Assembly (NCBI RefSeq): GCF_900009145.1
Contig: NZ_LN889817.1
Location: 36,132 to 78,562, forward strand
Length of the DNA: 42,431 bases
Direction of reading: 5' to 3'
Source of the DNA: Planktothrix tepida PCC 9214
GTDB lineage: Bacteria; Cyanobacteriota; Cyanobacteriia; Cyanobacteriales; Microcoleaceae
Shown: positions 8,553 through 18,178 of the stretch, in pieces
Layout of the letters: the number at the start of each line of letters is the position of its first letter
How positions within the stretch are numbered: the first letter of the stretch is position 1
Notes under the pieces: generated by a model
Told to the model about the DNA's origin: nothing
The model's input: only the letters and a program-made list of their open reading frames with translations
The model's database searches: none
Program-made: the position numbers and the translations under genes

Positions 8553-10358
8553 ATGATGAGGGTCATAAACTACTGTTCCCTGTTCCCTGTTCCCTGTTCC
8601 CTGTTCCCTACACGCTATATTATTATGCCTCAAACCCCAGCTTGTATTTTAGTAATTGATGATGAACCGGAGTTACAACGGTTGATAGAAAGACGATTAA
8701 AACATCAAATTGAAATTGGAGAATTCCAGTTTTTGTTTACCACCAGTGGTATTGATGCTTTGGATATTTTGCGTTCAACTCCCCATATTTCTATGGTTTT
8801 AACCGACTTAAATATGCCGGGGATGGATGGATGGGCATTGCTCGAACAAATCCCTAAAATTGATCCGCTCCTTAAAGCCGTTGTTGTCTCAGCTTATGGC
8901 GATATTCAAAATATTAGAACGGCCATGAATCGAGGAGCTTTTGATTTTTTAACCAAACCCATTAACTTTCAAGATTTAATTTTAACCATCCGCAAAACGA
9001 TTGATATTGTCACTAAAAGTCGCCTGCAAAAAGAACAACTAGAAGCTGCTGTTGAGAATTTACAATATTTGGCTCTTTATGATAAACTTACGGGGCTGCC
9101 GAATCAAAATCATGTTTTAGAATGTATTCGAGCCGCTATTGATCAACGGTTAGATTTTGCTGTCTTTTATCTAGCCTTAGATCGATTTAAAGTAATTCGA
9201 TATGGTTATGGAAAGACTTTAGCTGAAGAGTTTTTAATTCAAGCAGTTGAACGGATAAAATCTTGTCTTCACACTACTGATGTATTAGCTCGAATTTGGA
9301 AAGATGAATTTGTTTTGTTTTTACCCGGTATTCAATCAGAAAATATTGCCTTAGAAAGAGCAAATCAAATTCATAAAGCTTTGAAATTATCCCTGCGAGG
9401 ACACCGAATTATTGCATCAGGAAATACCAGCATTGGGATTGCATTATCAAGTTTTCCCTGTGAACAAGCAGAAGATTTTTTAAGGGTAGCAGATACAGCG
9501 ATGCACTATGCTAGAATGCAGAATCAAAAAAATTGTACCGTTTTTTTTAATCCTGAAATGCAGATGGCAGTTTTAAATCGATTGCAGTTAGAATCGGATT
9601 TAGAATTAGGGTTAGAAAATCAGGAATTTCGGGTTTATTATCAACCGATTTACAGCTTAGACAATCAACATTTAGCAGGGTTTGAAGCCTTAGTTCGTTG
9701 GCAACATCCGAGTCGAGGCTTAATTCCGCCCTCAGAATTTATTCCTTTGACAGAAGAAACTGGACTGATTATTCCCTTGGGAGAATGGGTACTTCGAGAG
9801 GCTTGTCGCCAATTTAGTCGCTGGTACAAAGAATTTCCTGAACAATTTCCTTTAATACTCAGTGTTAATTTATCCGGTTTACAAATCTTGAATTCGGATT
9901 TTACTAGCTTAATTGATAATATTATTCAATCTAATCCCTTGGAAGGATTCACGTTAAAACTAGAAATTACGGAAAGCATTTTAATGGAAAATCCTGAAAT
10001 TGTAACCCAATACATGAGTCAATTCCAATCCCGAAAAATTCGATTAGCAATTGATGACTTTGGAACAGGTTACTCTTGTTTATCTTACTTGCAATCTCTT
10101 CCTTTAGATACATTAAAAATTGATCGTTCTTTTATCTCAAACCTTAACTTAAATCCCAAAAGCTTAGATATTATAAAAACCTTAATTACCTTGGCTCATA
10201 GTTTAAATTTGGATGTGATTGCAGAAGGAGTAGAAACAGAACAACAAATTGCTATTTTAAAGGATTTAGGCTGTGAATATGCACAAGGGTATTATTTTTC
10301 ACCGCCTGTTGATGCCAACTGTATTTTTCGGCTTTTCCAGAAAAAAAAAGTTTATTAA
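8553..10358 (+). CDS. REC-GGDEF-EAL response regulator, probable c-di-GMP phosphodiesterase
   Basis: A receiver-output protein for cyclic di-GMP. From the ATG at 8553 it has 601 residues; from the ATG at 8625, where homology to REC begins, 577. REC has the acidic residues (VIDDEP), acceptor Asp in LTDLNMPGMDGW and a conserved Lys (LTKPIN). The GGDEF domain starts KLTGLPNQN but its signature reads RIWKDEF, so both Gly residues are lost and cyclase activity is unlikely. The EAL domain looks complete: FEALVRWQHP, LEITES, IDDFGTGYS, LKIDRSFI and EGVETEQQ. The net activity is therefore predicted to be c-di-GMP breakdown, perhaps GTP-modulated. It follows the two kinase genes by 72 bases and is the likely output of that block. 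Confidence 0.93.
   Translation: MMRVINYCSLFPVPCSLFPTRYIIMPQTPACILVIDDEPELQRLIERRLKHQIEIGEFQFLFTTSGIDALDILRSTPHISMVLTDLNMPGMDGWALLEQIPKIDPLLKAVVVSAYGDIQNIRTAMNRGAFDFLTKPINFQDLILTIRKTIDIVTKSRLQKEQLEAAVENLQYLALYDKLTGLPNQNHVLECIRAAIDQRLDFAVFYLALDRFKVIRYGYGKTLAEEFLIQAVERIKSCLHTTDVLARIWKDEFVLFLPGIQSENIALERANQIHKALKLSLRGHRIIASGNTSIGIALSSFPCEQAEDFLRVADTAMHYARMQNQKNCTVFFNPEMQMAVLNRLQLESDLELGLENQEFRVYYQPIYSLDNQHLAGFEALVRWQHPSRGLIPPSEFIPLTEETGLIIPLGEWVLREACRQFSRWYKEFPEQFPLILSVNLSGLQILNSDFTSLIDNIIQSNPLEGFTLKLEITESILMENPEIVTQYMSQFQSRKIRLAIDDFGTGYSCLSYLQSLPLDTLKIDRSFISNLNLNPKSLDIIKTLITLAHSLNLDVIAEGVETEQQIAILKDLGCEYAQGYYFSPPVDANCIFRLFQKKKVY
8574..8608 (+). repeat. Heptamer tandem repeat (TGTTCCC)5
   Basis: Five perfect copies of TGTTCCC in a row, resembling the short tandemly repeated heptamers (STRR) of filamentous cyanobacteria. 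It lies between a strong Shine-Dalgarno sequence and the REC domain of the GGDEF-EAL gene, and is read in frame as a Cys-Ser-Leu-Phe-Pro-Val-Pro type leader. Because the unit is 7 bases, any copy change other than in threes shifts the frame. Confidence 0.9.
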
Positions 10359-10404
10359 ACTCGATTTAACCTTTTGTTAACTTCTCAATTTTTAAAATCA
10401 TTTT

Positions 10405-11274
10405 ATGGCTAAACAAGGCTTATTTGTGGGATTAATCACCCTTGATTTCATTTATTCGGTTAACACTTATCCCCATAAAAATCAAAAAATTGTGGCTTCA
10501 AATTATAGCGTTGTTGCTGGGGGGCCAGCAACCAATGCTGCTGTTACTTTTAACAGTTTAGGGAACCAATCTACCTTACTGGGAGTATTAGGTAGCAATC
10601 CTTTAACACAACTGATTCGAGCCGATTTACAATACTATAATGTTAATCTGGTAGACTTAGATCCCACTCGTTTAGAAGCACCTCCCGTCTCATCAATTAT
10701 TGTGACTCCTGAAACAGGTGATCGGATGGTTGTTTCCATTAATGCGACAAAATCCCAAGTTTCCAACTTCTCAAATTTACCTCAATTTTTAGATAATATT
10801 GATATTATTTTAATCGATGGTCATCAAATTCCGATGAGTCAAATTATCATTCAGCAAGCCAAAACCCAGAAAATACCTATTATTTTAGATGGAGGCAGTT
10901 GGAAACCGGGATTAGAAACAATTTTACCCCATATCACCTATGCCATTTGTTCTAATGCTTTTTATCCTCCTAACTGCCAAACTTCCGAAGATGTTTTTAA
11001 TTATCTCAAAGCCTTAAATATTCCTTATATTGCCATTACTCAAGGAGAAAAACCCATTGAATATGCTACCCTTAAAGAAGGAAGTGGGAAAATCTCGGTT
11101 CCCAGCATTCAAGCTATAGATACTTTAGGTGCAGGGGATATTTTTCATGGTGCTTTTTGCCATTTTATTCTATCCCAAAACTTTACCACCGCCTTAGCTG
11201 AATCCGCCAAAATTGCCGCCCAATCTTGTCAACATTTTGGAACTCGTCAATGGATTCAATTCTGGGAAAACTAA
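10405..11274 (+). CDS. PfkB-family carbohydrate kinase
   Basis: A 289-residue ribokinase-like kinase that transfers ATP phosphate to a sugar or nucleoside. The N-terminus (LFVGLITLDFIYSV) and the AGGPATNAA substrate motif at about residues 38-46 match PfkB proteins. The second signature, DTLGAGDIFHGA near residues 239-250, carries the catalytic Asp and the anion hole. The protein is slightly short for the family (usual 300-330), mainly in the lid region. Substrate cannot be told from sequence; fructose, ribose or adenosine are all possible. It begins 46 bases after the GGDEF-EAL gene on the same strand but no functional link is evident. Confidence 0.88.
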   Translation: MAKQGLFVGLITLDFIYSVNTYPHKNQKIVASNYSVVAGGPATNAAVTFNSLGNQSTLLGVLGSNPLTQLIRADLQYYNVNLVDLDPTRLEAPPVSSIIVTPETGDRMVVSINATKSQVSNFSNLPQFLDNIDIILIDGHQIPMSQIIIQQAKTQKIPIILDGGSWKPGLETILPHITYAICSNAFYPPNCQTSEDVFNYLKALNIPYIAITQGEKPIEYATLKEGSGKISVPSIQAIDTLGAGDIFHGAFCHFILSQNFTTALAESAKIAAQSCQHFGTRQWIQFWEN

Positions 11275-11460
11275 CCGGGTTGATTGCAGTTTTTTAATTT
11301 CCTATGACTCTGATGATTGTTTTTCTCTTCAATTCGGCTAACAAAACTGAGAATTATAGACAATTTGCAACCCTTGGGATATAATTATAGTATGCTCTTG
11401 TGTTTTTTGATTTTATTTTATTAAAATATCCTATTTTTAACGATAAAAGGTTGCCACTCT

Positions 11461-12612
11461 ATGACCGATATTCAACCCTTAAAAATTACCCTTCCCCCTT
11501 TACAAATCACCTTAAACGATGGCCAGAAAGTCAGTTTACAATGGCTTCCTCAACCTCCCATTCATGAACCCCAACAACCGTCTCAACCGCCTGAAATAGT
11601 TCACCCTCCTCAACTTCCTGATGGTTGGAAAAAATGGGTAGCCGCCAATAAATTAATTAATCAATCCGATGAGGCTTTAATTGAATGTATGGTTAAAAAT
11701 GGGATTGATGTTAAGCTTGCCATTGAAGAAGTTACAGGCATCACCAATCAACCTTATTTTCAAGCCGGACAAGAAATTCTGCAAAAGTTAGAAAAACTAG
11801 AATCTCTTTTACAAATTCAAAATCAACTCGCTGCTTTATCTTCCCATTCTAACACTATTCCTCGAATTCCCTTTTTATCAAAAGATGAATTTTTAGACCA
11901 ATATTATTCACAAAATAAACCTGTTATTTTAACGGGTCTGATGAACAATTGGGCAGCTTTGCACCGATGGACACCTGAATATTTAAAAGAAAAGTATGGT
12001 AATGTTAGCATTCAAGTTCAAGGAAATCGCAACGCTGATCCCAATTATGAAATTAATTTAGAACAACATCGGAAAACGATGTTATTTCAAGATTATATTG
12101 ATTGGGTTGTTCATGCGGGAGAAACCAATGATTACTATATGGTGGCGAATAACCATACCTTAAACCGTGAAGAAATGCAGGGTCTCTTTGAAGATATGGA
12201 AATTTTTCCTGAATATTTAAACCCTGATATTAAAGCCGGAAGAACATTTTTTTGGTTTGGTTCAGCCGGAACTGTAACTCCTTTACATCATGATCCTATT
12301 AATATCTTTTTAGCTCAAGTTTCGGGGCGAAAACTAATTAAAATGATTCCCCCTCAACAAACCCCATTTCTTTATAATACCATTGGGGTTTTTAGTCCCA
12401 TTGATCCGGCTAATCCTGATTATAGCCGTTATCCTTTATATCGAAACGTTCGTTCCATTGATGTGATTCTACACCCCGGAGAAGTGATTTTTCTTCCGGT
12501 GGGATGGTGGCATTATGTCAAAGCTTTAGAGATCAGTATTTCAGTATCTTTTATTAATTTTATATTTCCGAATGATTATGATTGGAAAAATCCTTCCTTT
12601 GGTCACTATTAA
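11461..12612 (+). CDS. Cupin-8/JmjC-like Fe(II) 2-oxoglutarate-dependent oxygenase
   Basis: A 383-residue protein. The C-terminal 230 residues form a cupin-8 (JmjC-like) domain, as in factor-inhibiting-HIF type hydroxylases: NKPVILTGLMNNWAA opens it, the iron-binding HxD lies at 276-278 (LHHDP) and the distal His at 351 (VGWWHYVKAL). A Lys in GRKLIKMI may bind 2-oxoglutarate. The first 60 residues are Pro/Gln-rich, followed by a predicted helical segment (about 70-130). Substrates of bacterial members are mostly unknown (proteins, peptides or small molecules). The upstream 186-base gap holds a possible promoter: TTGCAA at 11365 and TAGTAT, 17 bases apart. Confidence 0.88.
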   Translation: MTDIQPLKITLPPLQITLNDGQKVSLQWLPQPPIHEPQQPSQPPEIVHPPQLPDGWKKWVAANKLINQSDEALIECMVKNGIDVKLAIEEVTGITNQPYFQAGQEILQKLEKLESLLQIQNQLAALSSHSNTIPRIPFLSKDEFLDQYYSQNKPVILTGLMNNWAALHRWTPEYLKEKYGNVSIQVQGNRNADPNYEINLEQHRKTMLFQDYIDWVVHAGETNDYYMVANNHTLNREEMQGLFEDMEIFPEYLNPDIKAGRTFFWFGSAGTVTPLHHDPINIFLAQVSGRKLIKMIPPQQTPFLYNTIGVFSPIDPANPDYSRYPLYRNVRSIDVILHPGEVIFLPVGWWHYVKALEISISVSFINFIFPNDYDWKNPSFGHY

Positions 12613-12617
12613 ACAAA

Positions 12618-12649
12618 GGGTGTGCCAACCTATTATAGGACTCACACCC
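12618..12649. terminator. Convergent hairpin terminator
   Basis: GGGTGTG (12618-12624) pairs with CACACCC (12643-12649), and CCTA/TAGG pairs inside the loop. It sits between the convergent oxygenase and MFS genes, with A/T-rich sequence on both sides, so it can act in both directions. Confidence 0.55.
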
Positions 12650-12657
12650 CAATAATT

Positions 12658-13902
12658 TTAATTTAAGCTATAAACATCCTTGGCTTGACCCATAGCAAAT
12701 TTGAGAGAAAGGTGAACCGTTTTATTAGAAAATCCTGCAAAGGTGATGACCGCTATTAAAGCTAAAATTGCATCCAAAGCAAAAATACTCGAATAACCTA
12801 ATTGTTCAGCAAGGCTTCCAAAAATAGGCCCAGCCAGGGCAATTCCGACATCAAAACCCGTTAAACAAAGGGAGAAAAATTGACCTCGTTCTTCTGGAAG
12901 ACACCGATCTGTAATTAAGGTAATCATCATGGGAATAACGATCCCTGCTCCCATGCCTTCTAACAATGCAGCTAATAAAATAATGTTACTACCTGTTGTT
13001 TTAGATAAGAGTAACATTGCCAAAAAATAACAGATTAAACCCCCTGTAATAAATATACCTCGACCATAGCGATCAGAAGCTCGACCTGTAGGAACCCGCA
13101 CTAAAAAACTAGCGATCGCGGCGGTACTATAAAATAAACCTGAATTAAAACTTAACCCAGATTCTTTCACGGATAAGGGTAAAAATGTCACTAAAGTTCC
13201 AAAGATTAAACCCACCATTAACATCACAAATGCGGGAATTCGTAGACGGGGACTCCACAACATTTTGCAGTACCATAATCCTTTTTCTAGGAACGAAGTA
13301 GAAGATGAAGTTAGTGTCGGTTGATTTCGTTGGGGTTCAAAGACTTGAGAAATTCCTAGAAATGCTAAAAACGCAAACCCCGCACTAGATAAAAAGATGG
13401 GGTCATAGCCAAAAGCGGTTTGCAAAAATCCCCCCAATGCTGGGCCAATTGCCATTCCAATTGGGGCGACTAAACTCATATATCCGATGACTTCTCCCCG
13501 TTTATCCACAGGGGCAATATCAGCTACTAAAGCACTATAACCGAGGGTAAATGCCGCTACACTGATGCCATGAAATGCCCGCAAAAACAGCATCAATAAA
13601 ATTGATTGTGTCCATAAATATCCTAGAGGCGCGATCATCGCCACTATCGTTCCAATGAGTAGGACTAATTTACGACTTTTGCGATCTGCTAAGGGGCCAA
13701 ACCAAAATCGAGAGGGTAATAAACCCAAGGCAAAAGCGCCCATAACCCAGCCAATTTGTTGTTTTGTTCCACCCAAAAATTCAACGTATAAAGGGAGTGT
13801 TGGTAACAGTGCGGTTAGACTTGTCCAAAAACATAAACCGGCGATAAATAGTATCAGTAAACTCCGTTGGCTCTTGGAATCAAAACTACGAAAAGCGTTC
13901 AA
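12658..13902 (-). CDS. Major facilitator superfamily transporter
   Basis: A 414-residue polytopic membrane protein with about twelve hydrophobic segments. The loop between segments 2 and 3 holds the MFS motif A (GPLADRKSRKLVL, about residues 68-80), and a second copy of the loop in the C-terminal half reads GRASDRYGRG. The segment after motif A has RAFHGISVAAFTLGYSALVADIAP, typical of the drug:H+ antiporter 1 / YfcJ-like group. It is a monocistronic gene on the minus strand. The substrate is unknown; sugar or drug efflux are the usual assignments for relatives. The ATG at 13902 places the first membrane segment at residues 13-35, as expected. Confidence 0.92.
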   Translation of the reverse strand: MNAFRSFDSKSQRSLLILFIAGLCFWTSLTALLPTLPLYVEFLGGTKQQIGWVMGAFALGLLPSRFWFGPLADRKSRKLVLLIGTIVAMIAPLGYLWTQSILLMLFLRAFHGISVAAFTLGYSALVADIAPVDKRGEVIGYMSLVAPIGMAIGPALGGFLQTAFGYDPIFLSSAGFAFLAFLGISQVFEPQRNQPTLTSSSTSFLEKGLWYCKMLWSPRLRIPAFVMLMVGLIFGTLVTFLPLSVKESGLSFNSGLFYSTAAIASFLVRVPTGRASDRYGRGIFITGGLICYFLAMLLLSKTTGSNIILLAALLEGMGAGIVIPMMITLITDRCLPEERGQFFSLCLTGFDVGIALAGPIFGSLAEQLGYSSIFALDAILALIAVITFAGFSNKTVHLSLKFAMGQAKDVYSLN

Positions 13903-14006
13903 AATACCTATTCCTTAATAGTGTGCAATATCCACTTAAACCCAACAAGAGTTAGGCGCGTGTTTTTCACTGAATTCTTAACTCATTTCTATTGTGTAAC
14001 AATTTG

Positions 14007-14708
14007 TTAATTTTTGCCCTGCTCCTCAAGGGAGTTCAGATTAATATTGGCAATTTGTTGATAAAACCATAGGGCTGCCATGCCGTTATCTACTTGAGTT
14101 AATTGTTCTAAAGTTTGTTCTAAAAGGAGAATTGGCAAACCCGAAAGAGCTACAGAATATTCAATTTCTTCATATTTTCCGTTTTCTCCTAACCGAAAAG
14201 CAATCACCTGTTTCCCTTTAACATTTGTGACCCAATATTCAGGAATTCCTAATGCGGCATACAGTTGTTTTTTCTCATCTAAATCAGTGGCTAAGGTGGT
14301 ATCAGAAACTTCTCCCACTAAATCAGGAACTCGCCAACGATTTAAGTCAATACGACGGGGTTCTCCAGCTTGCCAACGAGGTGCATTTTCACCAATATAT
14401 AAAACATGATCGGGGGCAGATGCGCGAGTGTTCGCTTTTTCGAGTTGACAGCGACCGAGTGAACTAAAACTAGCAACGGGAAATCGAGCAAACCAAAAGG
14501 CAAATAGCATGGTTAATAAATCGCTAATACTAGCATGATTAATTCCTTCTGAACCCATTTCACTCCATAAATATCCATCTTGATAAAATACTTTAACTCG
14601 TTCTAAAGTAGGATGATCTCGATAGGCTAAATAATCATCCCAAGTTGCAGTTTGCCATTGATGAATTTCAGAATTGTATGAAGGAAGTGTTAATGAGGAT
14701 AGAGTCAT
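14007..14708 (-). CDS. Uma2-family putative endonuclease (DUF820)
   Basis: A 233-residue protein of the Uma2 family, a PD-(D/E)xK-fold group greatly expanded in cyanobacteria and of unproven function. The core is visible: APDHVLYIG, then PDLVGEVSDTT with the metal-binding Asp/Glu, DEKKQLYAALGIPEYWV with the Lys, and the VIAFRL strand. The ATG at 14708 (MTLSSLTLPS) matches how family members begin; an upstream ATG at 14729 would add seven residues. The gene stands alone and diverges from the SDR gene at 14898. Length and motifs look intact, in contrast to the truncated relative at 25831. Confidence 0.85.
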   Translation of the reverse strand: MTLSSLTLPSYNSEIHQWQTATWDDYLAYRDHPTLERVKVFYQDGYLWSEMGSEGINHASISDLLTMLFAFWFARFPVASFSSLGRCQLEKANTRASAPDHVLYIGENAPRWQAGEPRRIDLNRWRVPDLVGEVSDTTLATDLDEKKQLYAALGIPEYWVTNVKGKQVIAFRLGENGKYEEIEYSVALSGLPILLLEQTLEQLTQVDNGMAALWFYQQIANINLNSLEEQGKN

Positions 14709-14897
14709 AATAGCAACAACCGATGTCAAAAATTAAGAATCCTAAGCAGGTTCTGAAGATTAAGGGGAATTAGAATAATTTTGTTGTAACTATAGCATAT
14801 TTTTTTGATTTTAGGGGAGTCTTTCTCAGGATAGACGTAAAAACTTGAGAAAACTTGCAATATTCAGACTATGGGAAAATTAAATTGGGGTTAATCC

Positions 14898-15680
14898 ATG
14901 TTATTAAAAGATAAAGTTGCTGTCATTAGTGGGGCGGGTTCAGGAATTGGTCAAGCAACAGCATTGTTATTGGCAAAAGAAGGGGCAAAAGTAGCAACCC
15001 TAGATCGCACACCTGCCAAAAGTCAACAAACCGTTGATCAAATTAAACAAGCAGGTGGAGAAGCGATGATGATGGTTGCAGATATTTCCCATTGGGAACA
15101 AGTGCAACCATCAATGGATAAAATTGCTGAAAGTTGGGGCAAAATTGATATTGTTTTTGCTAATGCGGGGATTAATGGGGTTTGGGCTCCTTTAGATGAA
15201 CTTTCACCGGAAGAATGGAAAACAACCATTTCGATTAATTTAGATGGAACCTTTTATACTTTAAAATATGCCTTACCTTATTTAAAAAAACAAGGTGGGA
15301 GTGTGGTAATTACCTCTTCTGTTAACGGAACTCGAATGTTTAGTAATAGTGGCGCAACCGCTTACGCTTCTACAAAAGCGGCTCAAGTTGCCTTTGCAAA
15401 AATGACAGCGTTAGAATTAGCAAAATATAAAATTAGAGTTAATGTCATTTGTCCGGGGGCAATTACAACAGAAATTGATCAAAATACTGAACGAGAAGAC
15501 TTAGAAGAAGCTCAAGAACCTGTAGAATTTCCTGAAGGTGAAATTCCCTTAACCAATGGTCAACCGGGAACCTCTGAACAAGTTGCACAACTGGTTTTAT
15601 TTTTAGTCTCTGATGCCTCTAGTCATATTACCGGAACTGAAGTTTGGATTGATGGCGGACAATCTTTATTACAAGGATAA
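14898..15680 (+). CDS. SDR-family oxidoreductase
   Basis: A 260-residue classical short-chain dehydrogenase. The Rossmann motif SGAGSGIG at residues 11-18, Asp36 (TLDR, suggests NAD rather than NADP), NAG at 89-91, and the catalytic Ser141, Tyr156 and Lys160 are all present. The C-terminus (DASSHITGTEVWIDGGQSL) is typical of the 3-ketoacyl-ACP reductase or glucose dehydrogenase-like group. The substrate cannot be told. It is followed 58 bases later, on the same strand, by an alpha-glucosidase gene, so a sugar-related substrate is possible but unproven. Confidence 0.9.
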   Translation: MLLKDKVAVISGAGSGIGQATALLLAKEGAKVATLDRTPAKSQQTVDQIKQAGGEAMMMVADISHWEQVQPSMDKIAESWGKIDIVFANAGINGVWAPLDELSPEEWKTTISINLDGTFYTLKYALPYLKKQGGSVVITSSVNGTRMFSNSGATAYASTKAAQVAFAKMTALELAKYKIRVNVICPGAITTEIDQNTEREDLEEAQEPVEFPEGEIPLTNGQPGTSEQVAQLVLFLVSDASSHITGTEVWIDGGQSLLQG

Positions 15681-15738
15681 AGTTTTTTAGGATAGAATTA
15701 ATTAAGTGCTATATTGTTAATCCCTACGGTCTTAGATT

Positions 15739-18090
15739 ATGCCTCAATACTTTGGACAATTACACACCCTCGATCCCAATTGGTCACAAATTGAATCTGT
15801 TAAAACAGTAGAAGTAAGCGATCGCTCTATACTATTTAAATGTGGGAATGTTTGTGTTAAAATTAGTATATTAGCTGATAATTTAATTCGAGTTCGTTAT
15901 GCCCCATCCGGTGACTTTCTGCCCCGTCGTTCTTGGGCTGTTACGGTGGATGATTCAGACTGGCAACCTATTGAATTTAAAACTCAAGACATCGAACAAA
16001 CGACAGAAATTGTTACTGAAAAAATTAAAATTATTATTCAGCATCATCCATTCCGTATTCAATGTTATGATAATAATAATAACCCTTTTGCAATTGATGC
16101 CGAATTAGGTTTTGCATGGCGACAAGGGTTAATGGCAGTTTGGAAAAAGATTGAAGCAGAAGAGCATTTTTATGGCTTTGGAGAACGCACTGGATTTTTA
16201 GATAAAATTGGAGAAGTCAAAACCAATTGGACAGTTGATTCTTTAGATTATGATGCCTTAACCGATGCCATGTATCAAGCCATTCCGATGTTTATGGCAT
16301 TACGTCCTGAGTTAAGTTATGGCATTTTTTTGAATAGTACCTATTGGAGTCGCTTTGATATTGGAGTTGAACAACCCGGAGTTTGGCGCATGGAAACCCA
16401 AGCTTCAGAACTCGATTATTATATTATTTATGGCCCTAAACCTGAACAAATTTTAAATACCTATACCCAACTCACCGGACGAATGCCCTTACCTCCCCGT
16501 TGGGCTTTAGGCTATCATCAATGTCGGTGGAGTTATGAATCAGAAATTGTTGTTGAACAACTTGCAAAAGAATTTAGAAACCGCAAAATTCCCTGTGATG
16601 TCATTCATTTAGATATTGATTATATGCGAGGATATCGAGTGTTTACTTGGAGTGATTATCGCTTTCCTCATCCTCAAAACTTAATTCAACATTTAAGCCA
16701 TAACGGGTTTAAAACCATCACCATTATTGACCCCGGTGTTAAATATGAACCCGAAGGACATTATACTATTTTTGATCAAGGATTAGAACAAGATTATTTT
16801 GTTAGAAAACCCAATGGTCAATTGTTTCATGGTTATGTTTGGCCGGATAAAGCGGTATTTCCTGATTTTTTAAATCCCCAAGTCCAAAAATGGTGGGGAG
16901 AATGCCATCAAACGTTAACAGATATGGGAATTGCAGGCATTTGGAACGATATGAATGAACCCGCCTTAGATGACCGTCCTTTTGGTGATAAAGGAACTAA
17001 AATTACCTTTCCATTAGATTGTTTACAAGGGCCATTAGAAGAACAAGCAACCCACGCCGAAACCCATAATTTATACGGGTTAATGATGGCTAAATCCTGT
17101 GCAGAAGCACTGGTAAAATTGCGACCGCAGGAACGATCTTTTGTATTAACACGGTCAGGATATGCGGGAATTCAACGCTGGTCATCGGTGTGGATGGGGG
17201 ATAACCATTCGATTTGGGAACATTTAGAAACTTCTCTTCCCATGTTATGCAATATGGGGTTATCGGGAGTCGCTTTTGTGGGTTGTGATATTGGCGGTTT
17301 TGCGGGAAATGCAACAGCAGAATTATTCGCTCGATGGATGCAAATGGGCGTTTTATATCCCTTGATGCGAGGTCATTCTGCTTTATCAACCGCCCAACAT
17401 GAACCTTGGGTATTTGGAGAAAAAGTTGAACAAATTTGTCGAGAATATTTAGAATTACGCTATCGTCTTTTACCGTATCTTTATACCTTATTTTGGGAAG
17501 CCACCCAAACGGGAGCGCCGATTCTCCGTCCCCTATTTTATCACTATCCAAATGATAGCAAAACCTATACCTTATCCGATCAAGTTTTACTCGGTTCAGC
17601 AATTTTAGCAGCACCCATTTATCGCCCCGGTGTTGAATGTCGGGCGGTGTATTTACCTGAAGGTATTTGGTATGATTGGTGGACAGGAAAATCCTATTCT
17701 GGATCACAATATATTTTAGCAGAAGCACCCTTAGAACGGATGCCTTTATATGTGAAAGCGGGTTCAATTATTCCCTTACAACCCGTGATGCAATATGTCG
17801 ATGAAAAACCGATTGATTGTTTAACCTTTAAGGTTTTTCCAGGGACAGGAGAGGGGATTTTATATGAAGATGATGGTCATTCTTTTGAGTATGTTCAGGG
17901 AATTTATGCAACAACGAAATATCGAATTTATCAAGAGAATCAAGAATTAATCCTTGAAATCGAACCTCGTCAAGGACAATGGATTCCTCCTAACCGTGAG
18001 ATTATCATTGATGTTGTGGGAGTCGGTGAACAGCGTTTTCAAGATCAGGGTCAGGGGAAACAATTACAGTTTAGTTTGCTCAAAAATTAG
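15739..18090 (+). CDS. Alpha-glucosidase, glycoside hydrolase family 31
   Basis: A 783-residue GH31 enzyme releasing glucose from alpha-linked oligosaccharides by a retaining mechanism. The N-terminal beta-domain includes FYGFGERTG. The (beta/alpha)8 barrel starts about residue 250 (PRWALGYHQCRWSY) with LDIDYM; the nucleophile is Asp404 in GIWNDMNEPA and the acid/base is Asp488 in VWMGDNHSIW. RSGYAGIQRW and GVAFVGCDIGGF are family signatures. There is no signal peptide, so it is cytosolic and may act on glycogen-derived or storage oligosaccharides (inference). Length is full. It probably shares transcription with the SDR gene upstream. A large antisense open frame (17090-17767) is a codon-bias shadow. 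Confidence 0.95.
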   Translation: MPQYFGQLHTLDPNWSQIESVKTVEVSDRSILFKCGNVCVKISILADNLIRVRYAPSGDFLPRRSWAVTVDDSDWQPIEFKTQDIEQTTEIVTEKIKIIIQHHPFRIQCYDNNNNPFAIDAELGFAWRQGLMAVWKKIEAEEHFYGFGERTGFLDKIGEVKTNWTVDSLDYDALTDAMYQAIPMFMALRPELSYGIFLNSTYWSRFDIGVEQPGVWRMETQASELDYYIIYGPKPEQILNTYTQLTGRMPLPPRWALGYHQCRWSYESEIVVEQLAKEFRNRKIPCDVIHLDIDYMRGYRVFTWSDYRFPHPQNLIQHLSHNGFKTITIIDPGVKYEPEGHYTIFDQGLEQDYFVRKPNGQLFHGYVWPDKAVFPDFLNPQVQKWWGECHQTLTDMGIAGIWNDMNEPALDDRPFGDKGTKITFPLDCLQGPLEEQATHAETHNLYGLMMAKSCAEALVKLRPQERSFVLTRSGYAGIQRWSSVWMGDNHSIWEHLETSLPMLCNMGLSGVAFVGCDIGGFAGNATAELFARWMQMGVLYPLMRGHSALSTAQHEPWVFGEKVEQICREYLELRYRLLPYLYTLFWEATQTGAPILRPLFYHYPNDSKTYTLSDQVLLGSAILAAPIYRPGVECRAVYLPEGIWYDWWTGKSYSGSQYILAEAPLERMPLYVKAGSIIPLQPVMQYVDEKPIDCLTFKVFPGTGEGILYEDDGHSFEYVQGIYATTKYRIYQENQELILEIEPRQGQWIPPNREIIIDVVGVGEQRFQDQGQGKQLQFSLLKN

Positions 18091-18178
18091 AATGATTATC
18101 CTTGGAGAGAGAATCATGCTTTGAGGATAAGTTCTATTGATAAAAATGGAAGTATTTTAGATTGAGGTTAACTTTTAA

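Noticed and set aside
17090-17767. 225-residue open frame antisense to the alpha-glucosidase gene
   Set aside because: It overlaps a well-supported GH31 gene entirely, has no protein pattern and no ribosome-binding site.
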